Origin: Celeribacter neptunius
GTDB lineage: Bacteria; Pseudomonadota; Alphaproteobacteria; Rhodobacterales; Rhodobacteraceae
Length of the DNA: 64,000 nt
NCBI RefSeq assembly: GCF_900113955.1
Contig: NZ_FORH01000002.1
Span: 372,001-436,000 of the forward strand
Reading direction: 5' to 3'
Part shown: piece by piece, positions 18,974 to 26,150 of the stretch
Layout: every line of letters begins with the position of its first letter
Position numbering within the stretch: the first letter of the stretch is position 1
The notes under the pieces: model-generated
What the model saw: only the letters and a program-made list of their open reading frames with translations
Told to the model about the DNA's origin: nothing
The model's database searches: none
Position numbers and translations under genes: made by a program

Positions 18974-19390
18974 TCAGCCGCGCACGAGAAAGACGGATGC
19001 GTCGGTATGGGTTGCCAGCTTGCCGCCATGAGACGGCCAGAAATGATCCGCAACATTGGGAACATGGGTGGCCATGACCACCAGATCGGCGCCACACTCG
19101 GCAATCACCTTGGACAGTGATTTTTCGAGATCGACGGCCGGATCATGACTGACGACGGCGCGGGTTTCGGCTTCGAACCCGTGCAGCTTGCTCTGACCCA
19201 GAGCAAACTCGGCCAGATGTTTCGCATATTCTTGTGGATTATGCCCCAGAGATCCGGGGGTGGCGGCGGTGACGCCGACATAGACAACGGCGGCCTTGTA
19301 ATGCAGAGCGAGATCTGCCGCCGTCTCAAGTGCGCTGGACAGGTTGTCCTTATGTGCGAGGTCCACAGGGACCACGATTTTCTTAAACAT
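18974..19390 (-). CDS. Universal stress protein (UspA family)
   Basis: 138-aa cytoplasmic nucleotide-binding-fold protein with the UspA N-terminus FKKIVVPVDLAHKDNLSSAL and the central VVMATHVP strand. The usual C-terminal ATP-binding glycine signature is only partly kept (PSHGGKLATHTDASVFLV), so ATP binding is uncertain. It immediately precedes a BCCT transporter; by analogy with USP proteins encoded beside osmolyte transporters it may modulate that transporter. Confidence 0.88.
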   Translation of the reverse strand: MFKKIVVPVDLAHKDNLSSALETAADLALHYKAAVVYVGVTAATPGSLGHNPQEYAKHLAEFALGQSKLHGFEAETRAVVSHDPAVDLEKSLSKVIAECGADLVVMATHVPNVADHFWPSHGGKLATHTDASVFLVRG

Positions 19391-19572
19391 ATCGTCCTTT
19401 CGGGGAATGTATACGCGGGCTTGCCGGCCCGTCGGTTTCCTTTCACGAAAACGCTGCGCCCTGAAGATGGCTCAGGGCCAAGCGAGAGAGTTGAAACGCA
19501 ATGGCAAGATGCCTTTCACAGTCTTCACGATAATGAGAGCGTAAAGATTCTGCAAATTCTTGAGATTTCACG

Positions 19573-19603
19573 CAAAACGCGCGCCCTCCCGGACGCGCGT
19601 TTC
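19573..19603 (-). terminator. Intrinsic terminator downstream of mrp
   Basis: 9-bp stem AAACGCGCG / CGCGCGTTT with a 10-nt loop, followed by T residues on the minus strand. A second hairpin (GGGGCGTCACGCCCC, 19634-19648) lies directly after the mrp stop. Confidence 0.6.
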
Positions 19604-19652
19604 AACCTGCATCACCGGCCGCATACCGGTCGGGGCGTCACGCCCCGCCGGC

Positions 19653-20747
19653 TCAGGCGACCCCGAGCATGACCAGCGATCGCGCCAGATTGGCATAGGG
19701 CGCGGCGAGCGGGCTGTCGGTGGCAGCGATCGGCGTGCCCTCGTCACCGGCAATCCGGGCTTCGAGCGCCAGGGGAAGCTGCGCCAGCAGCGGCACATCC
19801 ATTTTCTTGGCCTCATCGGCGACGCCGCCATGACCGAAAATATGCGCCTCATGGCCGCAATTCGGACAGGTATAGGTCGACATATTCTCGATCAGGCCCA
19901 GCACCGGCACGTTCAGCTTTTCGAACATGGAAATGCCGCGGCGCGCATCGATCAACGCCACGTCCTGCGGCGTCGAGACCACCAGCGCACCGGTCAGCTC
20001 GGTCTTTTGCCCGAGTGTGAGCTGCACATCGCCGGTGCCCGGCGGCATGTCGATCAGCAGCACGTCGAGCTCGCCCCAGGCCACCTGCCCGAGCATCTGC
20101 TGCATCGCGCCCATCAGCATCGGCCCGCGCCAGACCACGGCCTCGCCATCCGGGATCATCAAGCCGATCGACATCAATGTGACCCCATGGGCGTGCAACG
20201 GTTCGATGGTCTGACCGTCCGGCGAAGCGGGCCGCTTGTTCACGCCCATCATCCGCGGCTGGCTCGGCCCGTAGATATCGGCGTCAAGAAGCCCGACCTT
20301 GCGGCCCTGTTTCGCCAGCGCCACGGCAAGGTTGGCCGAGACGGTGGATTTGCCCACGCCGCCCTTGCCGGATGCGATGGCAATAATGTGTTTCACCCCC
20401 GGCACGCCCTGCTTGCCCTGTTGCGGCGTCGGATGACGGCCGATCTTCAAGGAAGGCGGCTCGCCCCCCGCCGCGGCGGGTTTCGGGGTGGAGCCAGCTG
20501 GCCCATGGGCGGTGGTCACGATGGAAACCTTGCTGACGCCCTCGAGCGCCAGAAGAATCGTCCGGGCCTTTTCCTCGACCGGACCGAGGCTCTGCGCCAG
20601 GACGGAATCGGGGGCTTCGAGCACGAAACTGACCTCGCCGTTGCCAATTCGCAACGCCCGAACCAGGTCCGCATCGACCAAAGACTGGCCATTCGGCAGG
20701 ATCACGGCGCTCAGAGCCTTCATAATAGTGTCATGTGTTGCGGACAT
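19653..20747 (-). CDS. apbC: Mrp/ApbC/NBP35 family iron-sulfur carrier ATPase
   Basis: Cytoplasmic P-loop ATPase that carries or transfers Fe-S clusters to apoproteins. 364 aa, with an N-terminal DUF59/MIP18-like domain (about 1-85), a Pro/Ala linker, then the deviant Walker A GKGGVGKST at about 127-135, DADIYGPSQPRM, LLIDMPPGTGDVQL and the CPNC cluster-binding cysteine pair in NMSTYTCPNCGHE. Monocistronic on the minus strand, ending at paired hairpins. Confidence 0.93.
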   Translation of the reverse strand: MSATHDTIMKALSAVILPNGQSLVDADLVRALRIGNGEVSFVLEAPDSVLAQSLGPVEEKARTILLALEGVSKVSIVTTAHGPAGSTPKPAAAGGEPPSLKIGRHPTPQQGKQGVPGVKHIIAIASGKGGVGKSTVSANLAVALAKQGRKVGLLDADIYGPSQPRMMGVNKRPASPDGQTIEPLHAHGVTLMSIGLMIPDGEAVVWRGPMLMGAMQQMLGQVAWGELDVLLIDMPPGTGDVQLTLGQKTELTGALVVSTPQDVALIDARRGISMFEKLNVPVLGLIENMSTYTCPNCGHEAHIFGHGGVADEAKKMDVPLLAQLPLALEARIAGDEGTPIAATDSPLAAPYANLARSLVMLGVA

Positions 20748-21129
20748 AGGTTCCCCTTTTCACCGGCCTGTTCACAGGCCTTCACATCGCGGTATGGCCT
20801 TCGAAATAGGGGGATTCCTGACCTTTTTCCACTCCGCAATCGCATATCGGCCCCATATCCGGCGGGGGGCGCAACGGGATCACACACAAAATCTTGAAAA
20901 TAGGTCAGTAAGACACATGCATTTTCTGCATAGCGGCAATGCTGACAGGGAGGATTGTGCAATCGCAGCAATTCCCCAATATTAGTTTCAACAACAGCAG
21001 CCAAGGCTTGCACCTTTGACCGCCACTAGGTGGTACGCCCGAAACGGGATGCGGCAGACGCCCGAAGGATCAAGGCACGGCTCGACACGCGGACCCCGGT
21101 CCGAACGCATACTAAGGTTAAAAAGTCAG
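20748..21129. promoter_or_regulatory. Divergent intergenic region upstream of mrp and the DUF1127 gene
   Basis: 382 bp without a credible gene. The DUF1127 homologue with its sRNAs in Rhodobacter is driven by a heat-shock sigma (RpoHI/HII) promoter. A possible match is CTTGAAAA at about 20892-20899 with ACATGC some 14 bp downstream, and another CTTGCA occurs at 21007. Neither is convincing enough to fix a start. A minus-strand ORF here (about 97 codons from TTG) has no ribosome site and is rejected. Confidence 0.3.
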
Positions 21130-21342
21130 ATGGCTTACGCAAACGACATCCAAAGTGCCGCCCCGGCATCCGCTTCCTTCGGCGGCCTGTTCAAATCCCT
21201 GGCCGAGCGCGTTGCGCGCTACCGGGTGTACCGGGAAACCACGCTGGAACTTTCCGGCCTGAGCGATCGCGATCTCGCTGATCTCGGCCTGTCCCGCGCG
21301 TCGATCAAAGCCATCGCGTATGAGGCCGCTTACGGCCAGTAA
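21130..21342 (+). CDS. DUF1127 small protein (CcaF1-like)
   Basis: 70-aa basic protein ending in the DUF1127 module: YRVYRETTLELSGLSDRDLADLGLSRASIKAIAYEAAYG. In Rhodobacter sphaeroides the DUF1127 protein RSP_6037 (CcaF1) is encoded directly upstream of the CcsR1-4 sRNAs, is co-transcribed with them and acts as an RNA-binding factor in their maturation. The same arrangement exists here, with the first hairpin starting 14 nt after the stop codon. Start ATG 21130, with the weak AAGG upstream. Confidence 0.88.
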   Translation: MAYANDIQSAAPASASFGGLFKSLAERVARYRVYRETTLELSGLSDRDLADLGLSRASIKAIAYEAAYGQ

Positions 21343-21356
21343 AGAATAGACATCAC

Positions 21357-21424
21357 GGCCTCCTCCTCCTCCCTGAGGCCCTGATACCAGCGGCAACACC
21401 GTCCTCCTCCCTGGTGTTGCCGCT
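21357..21424 (+). ncRNA. CcsR/cuckoo-type sRNA unit 1
   Basis: Two stem-loops. Hairpin 1 (21357-21380) has arms GGCCTC/GAGGCC. Hairpin 2 (21389-21424) has perfect 12-bp arms AGCGGCAACACC/GGTGTTGCCGCT. Both loops expose CCTCCTCCC, the complement of the Shine-Dalgarno core. The weak-stem-then-strong-stem pair is the cuckoo RNA signature. The unit is co-transcribed with the DUF1127 gene and presumably released by processing. Confidence 0.85.
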
Positions 21425-21437
21425 ACAGATACCGGAA

Positions 21438-21510
21438 TTCGGGGTCCCTTCCTCCTCCCTTGGGCCCTGAAGACCAGAGCGGCGATGCGTCCTCCTCCCT
21501 GCATCGCCGC
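21438..21510 (+). ncRNA. CcsR/cuckoo-type sRNA unit 2
   Basis: Hairpin 3 (21438-21471) has a 10-pair stem including G-U pairs (TTCGGGGTCC with GGCCCTGAA). Hairpin 4 (21479-21510) has perfect 10-bp arms GCGGCGATGC/GCATCGCCGC. Both loops contain CCTCCTCCC. Confidence 0.85.
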
Positions 21511-21519
21511 ACCAATACC

Positions 21520-21545
21520 GGGGCTCTTCCCTTTGTCTGGGCCCC
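21520..21545 (+). ncRNA. Degenerate orphan hairpin within the cuckoo RNA array
   Basis: Hairpin 5 has arms GGGGCTC/GGGCCCC, but its loop TTCCCTTTGTCT lacks the CCTCC motif. Its stem resembles the first hairpins of units 2 and 4. It has no strong-stem partner of its own, so it looks like the remnant of a fifth unit. Confidence 0.6.
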
Positions 21546-21553
21546 TCGAAATG

Positions 21554-21627
21554 CGGTCTTCCTCTCCTCCTCCCTGGGAGGCCGTGACTGAAGGCGGCGG
21601 TGTCTTCCTCCTCCCTGACACCGCCGC
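21554..21627 (+). ncRNA. CcsR/cuckoo-type sRNA unit 3
   Basis: Hairpin 6 (21554-21584) has a 9-pair stem CGGTCTTCC/GGGAGGCCG with two G-U pairs. Hairpin 7 (21594-21627) has perfect 11-bp arms GCGGCGGTGTC/GACACCGCCGC. Both loops contain CCTCCTCCC. Confidence 0.85.
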
Positions 21628-21642
21628 ATTTCTTTTCTGATA

Positions 21643-21723
21643 CGGGTCTCTTCCTCCCTTCGGACCCGACAATGAGACGCTCGCACCCCCTCCTCCTCCC
21701 TGGGTGCGGGCGTCTTTTTTATT
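21643..21723 (+). ncRNA. CcsR/cuckoo-type sRNA unit 4 with transcription terminator
   Basis: Hairpin 8 (21643-21668) has arms CGGGTCT/GGACCCG and the shorter loop motif CCTCCC. Hairpin 9 (21676-21714) has a 13-pair stem GACGCTCGCACCC/GGGTGCGGGCGTC with one G-U pair and a CCTCCTCCC loop. It is followed by six T, so it serves as the intrinsic terminator of the whole DUF1127-sRNA operon. Confidence 0.87.
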
Positions 21724-21735
21724 TGGGAGGGGACG

Positions 21736-21876
21736 ATGCCTTCCGGGACAACTGAGCCGGAAACCGCTCGGCAGCGCATGAGGCCCCGCAAGGTCCCGCT
21801 TGAGCATCGGACAGAACTTCACGCAAACAAACATCCTGCAAACGACCCCGTGCCAAACCGCCGGAACGGCGGATGA
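21736..21876 (+). CDS. Possible 46-aa ORF behind a very strong ribosome site
   Basis: Directly after the array terminator the sequence GGGAGGGG (21725-21732) precedes an ATG at 21736 that opens 46 codons (MPSGTTEPETARQRM..., ending NRRNGG). The peptide is basic with no recognised domain. The purine-rich ribosome site is complementary to the CCTCCC loops just upstream, so it could be a target or decoy. Coding status is unproven. The remaining DNA to 22060 holds nothing else I can identify. Confidence 0.25.
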   Translation: MPSGTTEPETARQRMRPRKVPLEHRTELHANKHPANDPVPNRRNGG

Positions 21877-22060
21877 CCCGCGGCAGGCCATCAGTTCACC
21901 GCACAGATGGGATCTTCTGGCATCTCCGGCCGGTCTCTTCGGCCCGCGAAGGCGGCGTGCTCAGAGACATGCTCGGGGCAAGATTTCGGGGAAACCACAG
22001 AGCCCTCAGGCAGGGAGCAGAAACGAGGACAGACAGGGAGGGGCAAACACGCCCTTGCCG

Positions 22061-22783
22061 TCAAAGCGTTGCCATGGTCCGCCGCACCGTTTCGATCCGC
22101 TGCGCATTGGGCGGGTGCGAGCCCAGGAAACGATCGCCGGGGTCGGCGATACGGGTGAAATAGGCCGCGCCGCGCACCGGATTGTAGCCAGCGCGATAGG
22201 CGATCACCGTGCCGAGCTGGTCGGCCTCGAGCTCATAGTTTTTCGAATAGGTGCGTGCGCCGACAGTGGCGCCAAAATCCTGCGCCGCGTCGACCGCCGA
22301 GGCATCGCCGCCCATCGCCGCCACCAGCACCCCGCCCAACAGCGCGCCGGTCAGCGCGGTTTGCTGGGTGCGCTCGAGATGGCCGGCGATGTGATGCGCC
22401 GCCTCATGCCCCATGACAAAGGCGAGCTCATCGACATTCTCGACATCCGCGATCAGCGCAACGGTAAAGGTCAGCACAGGCCGGCCAGTGTCATCGATCA
22501 TCTGCCAGGCATTGGCTGGCGCCTTCGGGTCACTTTCGACCACGATCTTGAAATCGCAATTGGCGCCCGGCAGCTGTTGGCGACAGGTCCGCTCGGCCAC
22601 CGGTTCGACCCGAGCCACGACCGCGGCGAAATCTCTCACAGTGACATGTTTGCCCGAGGCACGCGACACGGGGGCGCTGGCCGGAGCGACCGGCGCCGGG
22701 GTTGGGCGCACCGTGGAAGTGGTTTCGACACAGGCAGAGAGCAGCCCGGCAAGGGTCAGAAAAACAACGGCATGTCGGCGCAA
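22061..22783 (-). CDS. M48 family metallopeptidase, lipoprotein
   Basis: 240-aa zinc metallopeptidase with a lipoprotein signal (VVFLTLAGLLSAC; lipidated Cys about residue 18), so it is probably anchored in the periplasm. The zinc motif is HEAAHH in FVMGHEAAHHIAGHLERTQQ. The third-ligand region YELEADQLGTVIAYRAGYNP and C-terminal GSHPPNAQRIETV are typical of M48B/LoiP-like quality-control peptidases. Start chosen at TTG 22783, 8 nt after AGGAG; longer in-frame ORFs overlap the divergent gene. Confidence 0.88.
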   Translation of the reverse strand: MRRHAVVFLTLAGLLSACVETTSTVRPTPAPVAPASAPVSRASGKHVTVRDFAAVVARVEPVAERTCRQQLPGANCDFKIVVESDPKAPANAWQMIDDTGRPVLTFTVALIADVENVDELAFVMGHEAAHHIAGHLERTQQTALTGALLGGVLVAAMGGDASAVDAAQDFGATVGARTYSKNYELEADQLGTVIAYRAGYNPVRGAAYFTRIADPGDRFLGSHPPNAQRIETVRRTMATL

Positions 22784-22909
22784 TTGGCGATCTCCTGTCA
22801 GGGCCTGCCCTGCCAAAATAGGGCCTTCGCAGAGACTATTCCAGTCACATGTCCGAGCGCCCGTATCTGGCGGCTTGCTTTTGCCGCTCCGCAGGTGCAG
22901 CATCGTCCC

Positions 22910-23155
22910 ATGTTTACCATCGAACACGATTTCGACGCCACCGTGGTGACTCTTGTGGATGAGGGGGAAGCTCCCCTCCTGGAAGACGTGATCATTTCCG
23001 CCTTTGCCGAATGCGTGACCGTCGAACAGCACGATCCGCGCACCGACCGGGTGCATAAAATCACCTTTTCGCTGCAACAGCTGCGCGATCTCGGCGCGGC
23101 GCTTGATCTGCCCGAAGGCGCCTATCGGCTGACCCCGCTGGACGACGAGGATTAG
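22910..23155 (+). CDS. Conserved small acidic protein
   Basis: 81-aa acidic protein starting MFTIEHDFDATVVTLVDEG, with predicted mixed alpha/beta character and no cysteine motif beyond a single Cys. I do not recognise a domain. It reads as coding because its base use matches its neighbours and it ends 12 nt before the convergent DUF167 gene. The larger ORF extending upstream antisense to the M48 gene is a shadow. The ribosome site CAGGTG is weak. Confidence 0.6.
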   Translation: MFTIEHDFDATVVTLVDEGEAPLLEDVIISAFAECVTVEQHDPRTDRVHKITFSLQQLRDLGAALDLPEGAYRLTPLDDED

Positions 23156-23167
23156 GCTCAGCGGCGT

Positions 23168-23431
23168 TCACCCGACGCGAAAGACCTTGTCGCGCGAGGT
23201 TTCGCCGCGCACCAGCGTGAGCGCGGATTTCGGACGGCCCATGGCTTTTGCCAGCAGTTTCACCACATCTTTCGTCGCCTTGCCGGCCTCCGGCACGGTG
23301 GTGACATAGACCCGCACCTGCCCGTCCTCGATCCTGATCGCGTTGCGTGAGGCTTTCGGCGTCACCCGCACGGCGAGGTGATCGCCTTCGATGGCGGCCT
23401 CGAGCGCGGCTTTCAATTCGTCCTTATCCAT
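23168..23431 (-). CDS. DUF167 (YggU) family protein
   Basis: 87-aa small cytoplasmic protein of the DUF167/YggU family, function unknown. Typical features are LAVRVTPKASRNAI, VYVTTVPEAGKATKDVVKLLAKAMGRPKSALTLVRGETSRDKVFRV. Start chosen at ATG 23431 behind AAGGAGG; the upstream in-frame extension lacks support. It is divergent from the nitroreductase gene. Confidence 0.9.
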   Translation of the reverse strand: MDKDELKAALEAAIEGDHLAVRVTPKASRNAIRIEDGQVRVYVTTVPEAGKATKDVVKLLAKAMGRPKSALTLVRGETSRDKVFRVG

Positions 23432-23510
23432 GCCCTCCTTATAGCGAGACGGTTGAATTTGCCCAGCAAAAGGACGACATGGAAGGAAACGCACAGGACA
23501 AAGGCCCGAC

Positions 23511-24089
23511 ATGCCCGATCTGAACCAAGCCGCTCTCGATTTCCTGCTGACCCGCCGGTCCCGCCCCGCCAAGACGCTCAGCGCCCCCTACCCTGACCGG
23601 GCAGCGCTGCTGCCGATCCTGACCGCCGCGGCCCGAACACCGGATCACGGCAAGCTCGAGCCTTGGCGCTTCATCGTGTTGCAAAAGCCGGCCCTGACCC
23701 GGCTGGCGGATCTCGTGGCACCGCTGGGCGAAACGCTCGGCGAAGCACCAGAGAAGATCGAGAAGGTCAAGCGCCAGTATCTCGACTCGGGGCTCGCGGT
23801 GGCGGTGGTGTTCTCGCCCAAGGAGAGCGAAAAAGTGCCGCAGATCGAACAGCTCTATTCCACCGGTGCGGTCTGCCTGTCGCTTCTGAACGCAGCGCTG
23901 GCCGCCGGCTGGGGCGCCAACTGGCTCTCCGGCTGGGTGTCGCACGAGCGCGCGTTTTGCGAACAGGGGCTCGGTCTCGCAGCACATGAGAGCATCGCCG
24001 GGCTGATCCATATCGGCACGGAGACGATTGCCCCGCCGGAGCGGCCGCGCCCGGATCTCGGCGAGATCGTGACATGGGTGAACGCCTGA
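23511..24089 (+). CDS. Nitroreductase family protein
   Basis: 192-aa FMN-dependent oxidoreductase-fold protein of the YdjA type. Visible are the FMN-binding LLTRRSRPAK near the N-terminus, the AARTPDHGKLEPWRFIV motif and GLIHIGTE near the C-terminus. The physiological substrate is unknown. Its TGA overlaps the ATG of the EI24-like gene (TGATG), suggesting a two-gene operon. Confidence 0.9.
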   Translation: MPDLNQAALDFLLTRRSRPAKTLSAPYPDRAALLPILTAAARTPDHGKLEPWRFIVLQKPALTRLADLVAPLGETLGEAPEKIEKVKRQYLDSGLAVAVVFSPKESEKVPQIEQLYSTGAVCLSLLNAALAAGWGANWLSGWVSHERAFCEQGLGLAAHESIAGLIHIGTETIAPPERPRPDLGEIVTWVNA

Positions 24090-24781
24090 TGTTCGGTGAT
24101 TTTGCCAAGGCCATCGGTCAATTGGGCGACAAGCGCTTTCAATCGGTGCTGCTGAAAGGGCTCGGGCTCACGGTCGCGCTTCTCGTGGCGATCTATCTCG
24201 TTTTCGTCTGGGTGATCGGGGTCTTTGTCCCCGACACGTTCACCCTGCCGCTGATCGGTCAGATCACCTGGGTCGACAACGCGCTCTCGATCGGCTCGTT
24301 TTTCCTGATGATCGGACTCTCCGTGTTCCTGATGGTGCCGGTGGCCTCGGCCTTTACCGGCATCTTCCTCGAAGAGGTCGCGGAAGCGGTCGAGGACCGG
24401 CATTACCCCGGACTGCCCGAGGTGCCGCGCCAGTCATTGATGGATATCGTCATGGATTCGCTCGGGTTTCTCGGCGTCATTGTCGCCGCCAACCTCGTCG
24501 CCCTGGTGATCTACCTGATCCTCTCGCCCGCGGCCCCGGTGATCTTCTGGGGGTTGAATGGCTTTTTGCTCGGCCGCGAATATTTCCAGATGGTGGCCAT
24601 GCGACGTCTGGGGCGCGAGGGGGCGAAAGCTGCACGCAAACGCCATATGCCACAGATCTGGCTGGCCGGTGCGCTGATGGCGGTGCCCTTGTCCGTCCCA
24701 CTGGTCAATCTGCTCATTCCGGTGCTGGGCGCGGCCACGTTCACCCATCTGTTCATGCGACTCGAGGGCGGGCGAAGCTGA
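24089..24781 (+). CDS. EI24/CysZ-like membrane protein
   Basis: About 230-aa inner-membrane protein with four to six hydrophobic segments. The EI24/CysZ pattern is visible in PVASAFTGIFLEEVAEAVE and GREYFQMVAMRRL. CysZ proteins facilitate sulfate uptake, but this family is broad and the substrate is unassigned. An earlier in-frame ATG at 24074 lies inside the nitroreductase gene; ATG 24089 in a TGATG overlap is preferred. Confidence 0.8.
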   Translation: MFGDFAKAIGQLGDKRFQSVLLKGLGLTVALLVAIYLVFVWVIGVFVPDTFTLPLIGQITWVDNALSIGSFFLMIGLSVFLMVPVASAFTGIFLEEVAEAVEDRHYPGLPEVPRQSLMDIVMDSLGFLGVIVAANLVALVIYLILSPAAPVIFWGLNGFLLGREYFQMVAMRRLGREGAKAARKRHMPQIWLAGALMAVPLSVPLVNLLIPVLGAATFTHLFMRLEGGRS

Positions 24782-24857
24782 GGCGCGACGGCAGGTGTGA
24801 CCGGGCGCTCTCCCGCCCCCGGAACACGACGGTCGCAACACCGCCTGAGCCGTGTTC

Positions 24858-26015
24858 TCAGGCCCCTGTGTCGATCAAGGAGACAAAGGCCGGCAGGCCC
24901 TTGAGCCCCGGCGCATCGAGATATTTACCGGGATCGAGATGATAAGGCCGCGCATGTTTGCGACCCCGCCTCAGGAACATCGCGGGCTTTCTCTCGGGGA
25001 CCCCCGCCACCCGATGCAACAGCCGCTGCCCCTCGCGCGGCGACAGAAGCGGCCGCGCCGGTTCCTGTGCCTTTGTGTCGGAAAACAGCGACAGAAAACA
25101 TTCGAGCGACCCCGCCTCGGCACCGTAAGCGCTCTCGCGCGCCAGCGGGGCCAAAACATCGCGGGCCACCTGGCCGAGATAGAGGCTTTCGCAGGCCACG
25201 CCCTGGCTGAACACCATATCATGCTCGGCGAGCAGCAGATGCACATAGGAGATCCAGTCCCGGGGGCGCAGCCGCACCGCGTGTCCATCGACGAAAGCCA
25301 CGGCCGGGATCAGCACCTGCGGCCCATATGTGTCCGCCATCTCTTCGGGTATCTCGAAGAGCAGGCGATGCTGTTGGCTGAGCACCAAAGGCGCGTCATT
25401 GCCGAGGCTGCCGGGCGCGAAGACCACCGGCGCATGCCGCCCCCAGCCGCGCACCCGCCGAGCGGCGCACCATGTCACCTCCTGCGCCCCGTGATCGAGC
25501 GTCATCACCCGGTCACCGGGGCGGATCTCACCGGCGGCACGCGCGCCCTCGGGCGTTTCGATCGGCATCGAGGCCTCGAAACAGACCGCCTGATAGGTGG
25601 TCGAGGCATCCTGATCGCTGTTGTAGAACTGCGGCGGCTCGCCACCACTGAAATTGTTCCAGTACCAGCTCTCGAGATCGAATTCCGGGGTCCAGACGAT
25701 TTGAGTCAGATCGCCGTTGCTGTCCAGCCCCTCGAACACCACGGCATAGCCCGTATCACCGCCATAATCGATATAGTCGGAGCGCACCACGGTGGCGTTC
25801 TGGATCGTGTCGCCGCCCTGACCGGTAAAGCTCAGCGTATAGGTGTCACCGGGGGAAAAGATATAAGGGCTGTCGTCGCCTGGTTGCGATTCGATCACGA
25901 GGCCCGAGGTCGACGCCGGCGGATAGTCAAAGGTCGACGTGCCGGGTCCCGAATTCACATTCGAGCCGGTCGATGCCGCAAATTGGCTATCGAGAGCGTT
26001 GATCGTAATGGTCAT
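24858..26015 (-). CDS. Hint-domain protein
   Basis: 385-aa protein. Residues 1-140 are an acidic, glycine/aspartate-rich beta region without a signal peptide. Residues from about 145 form a Hint (Hedgehog/intein) module of the type common in Rhodobacteraceae: the catalytic-type Cys in VCFEASMPIETPEGARAAGEIRPGDRVMTLDHG, then LVLSQQHRLLF and FVDGHAVRLRPRDWISYVHLLLAEHDMVFSQGVACESLY. Such proteins may self-process and are often exported without a classic signal. The function here is unknown. Confidence 0.82.
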   Translation of the reverse strand: MTITINALDSQFAASTGSNVNSGPGTSTFDYPPASTSGLVIESQPGDDSPYIFSPGDTYTLSFTGQGGDTIQNATVVRSDYIDYGGDTGYAVVFEGLDSNGDLTQIVWTPEFDLESWYWNNFSGGEPPQFYNSDQDASTTYQAVCFEASMPIETPEGARAAGEIRPGDRVMTLDHGAQEVTWCAARRVRGWGRHAPVVFAPGSLGNDAPLVLSQQHRLLFEIPEEMADTYGPQVLIPAVAFVDGHAVRLRPRDWISYVHLLLAEHDMVFSQGVACESLYLGQVARDVLAPLARESAYGAEAGSLECFLSLFSDTKAQEPARPLLSPREGQRLLHRVAGVPERKPAMFLRRGRKHARPYHLDPGKYLDAPGLKGLPAFVSLIDTGA

Positions 26016-26150
26016 TCGAAAATGATCCCAGGTGAGGTTTCCCGCACCTTAGGCCGGAGTGGTTAACACCCTCCAAATATGGCCAAATATGGGATTATTT
26101 ATTTCGCGGCGCTCTCTCTCGGTACAACGCGACCTCCTTCAGACCGTCCT

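Noticed and set aside
17255-19120. Plus-strand ORF opposite the BCCT transporter and stress protein genes
   Set aside because: Antisense shadow with low-complexity His/Arg/Gln composition.
21357-21723. Possible CRISPR array
   Set aside because: The regularly repeated CCTCCTCCC elements are loops of distinct hairpins with different stems; repeat length and spacing do not fit CRISPR, and no cas genes are present.
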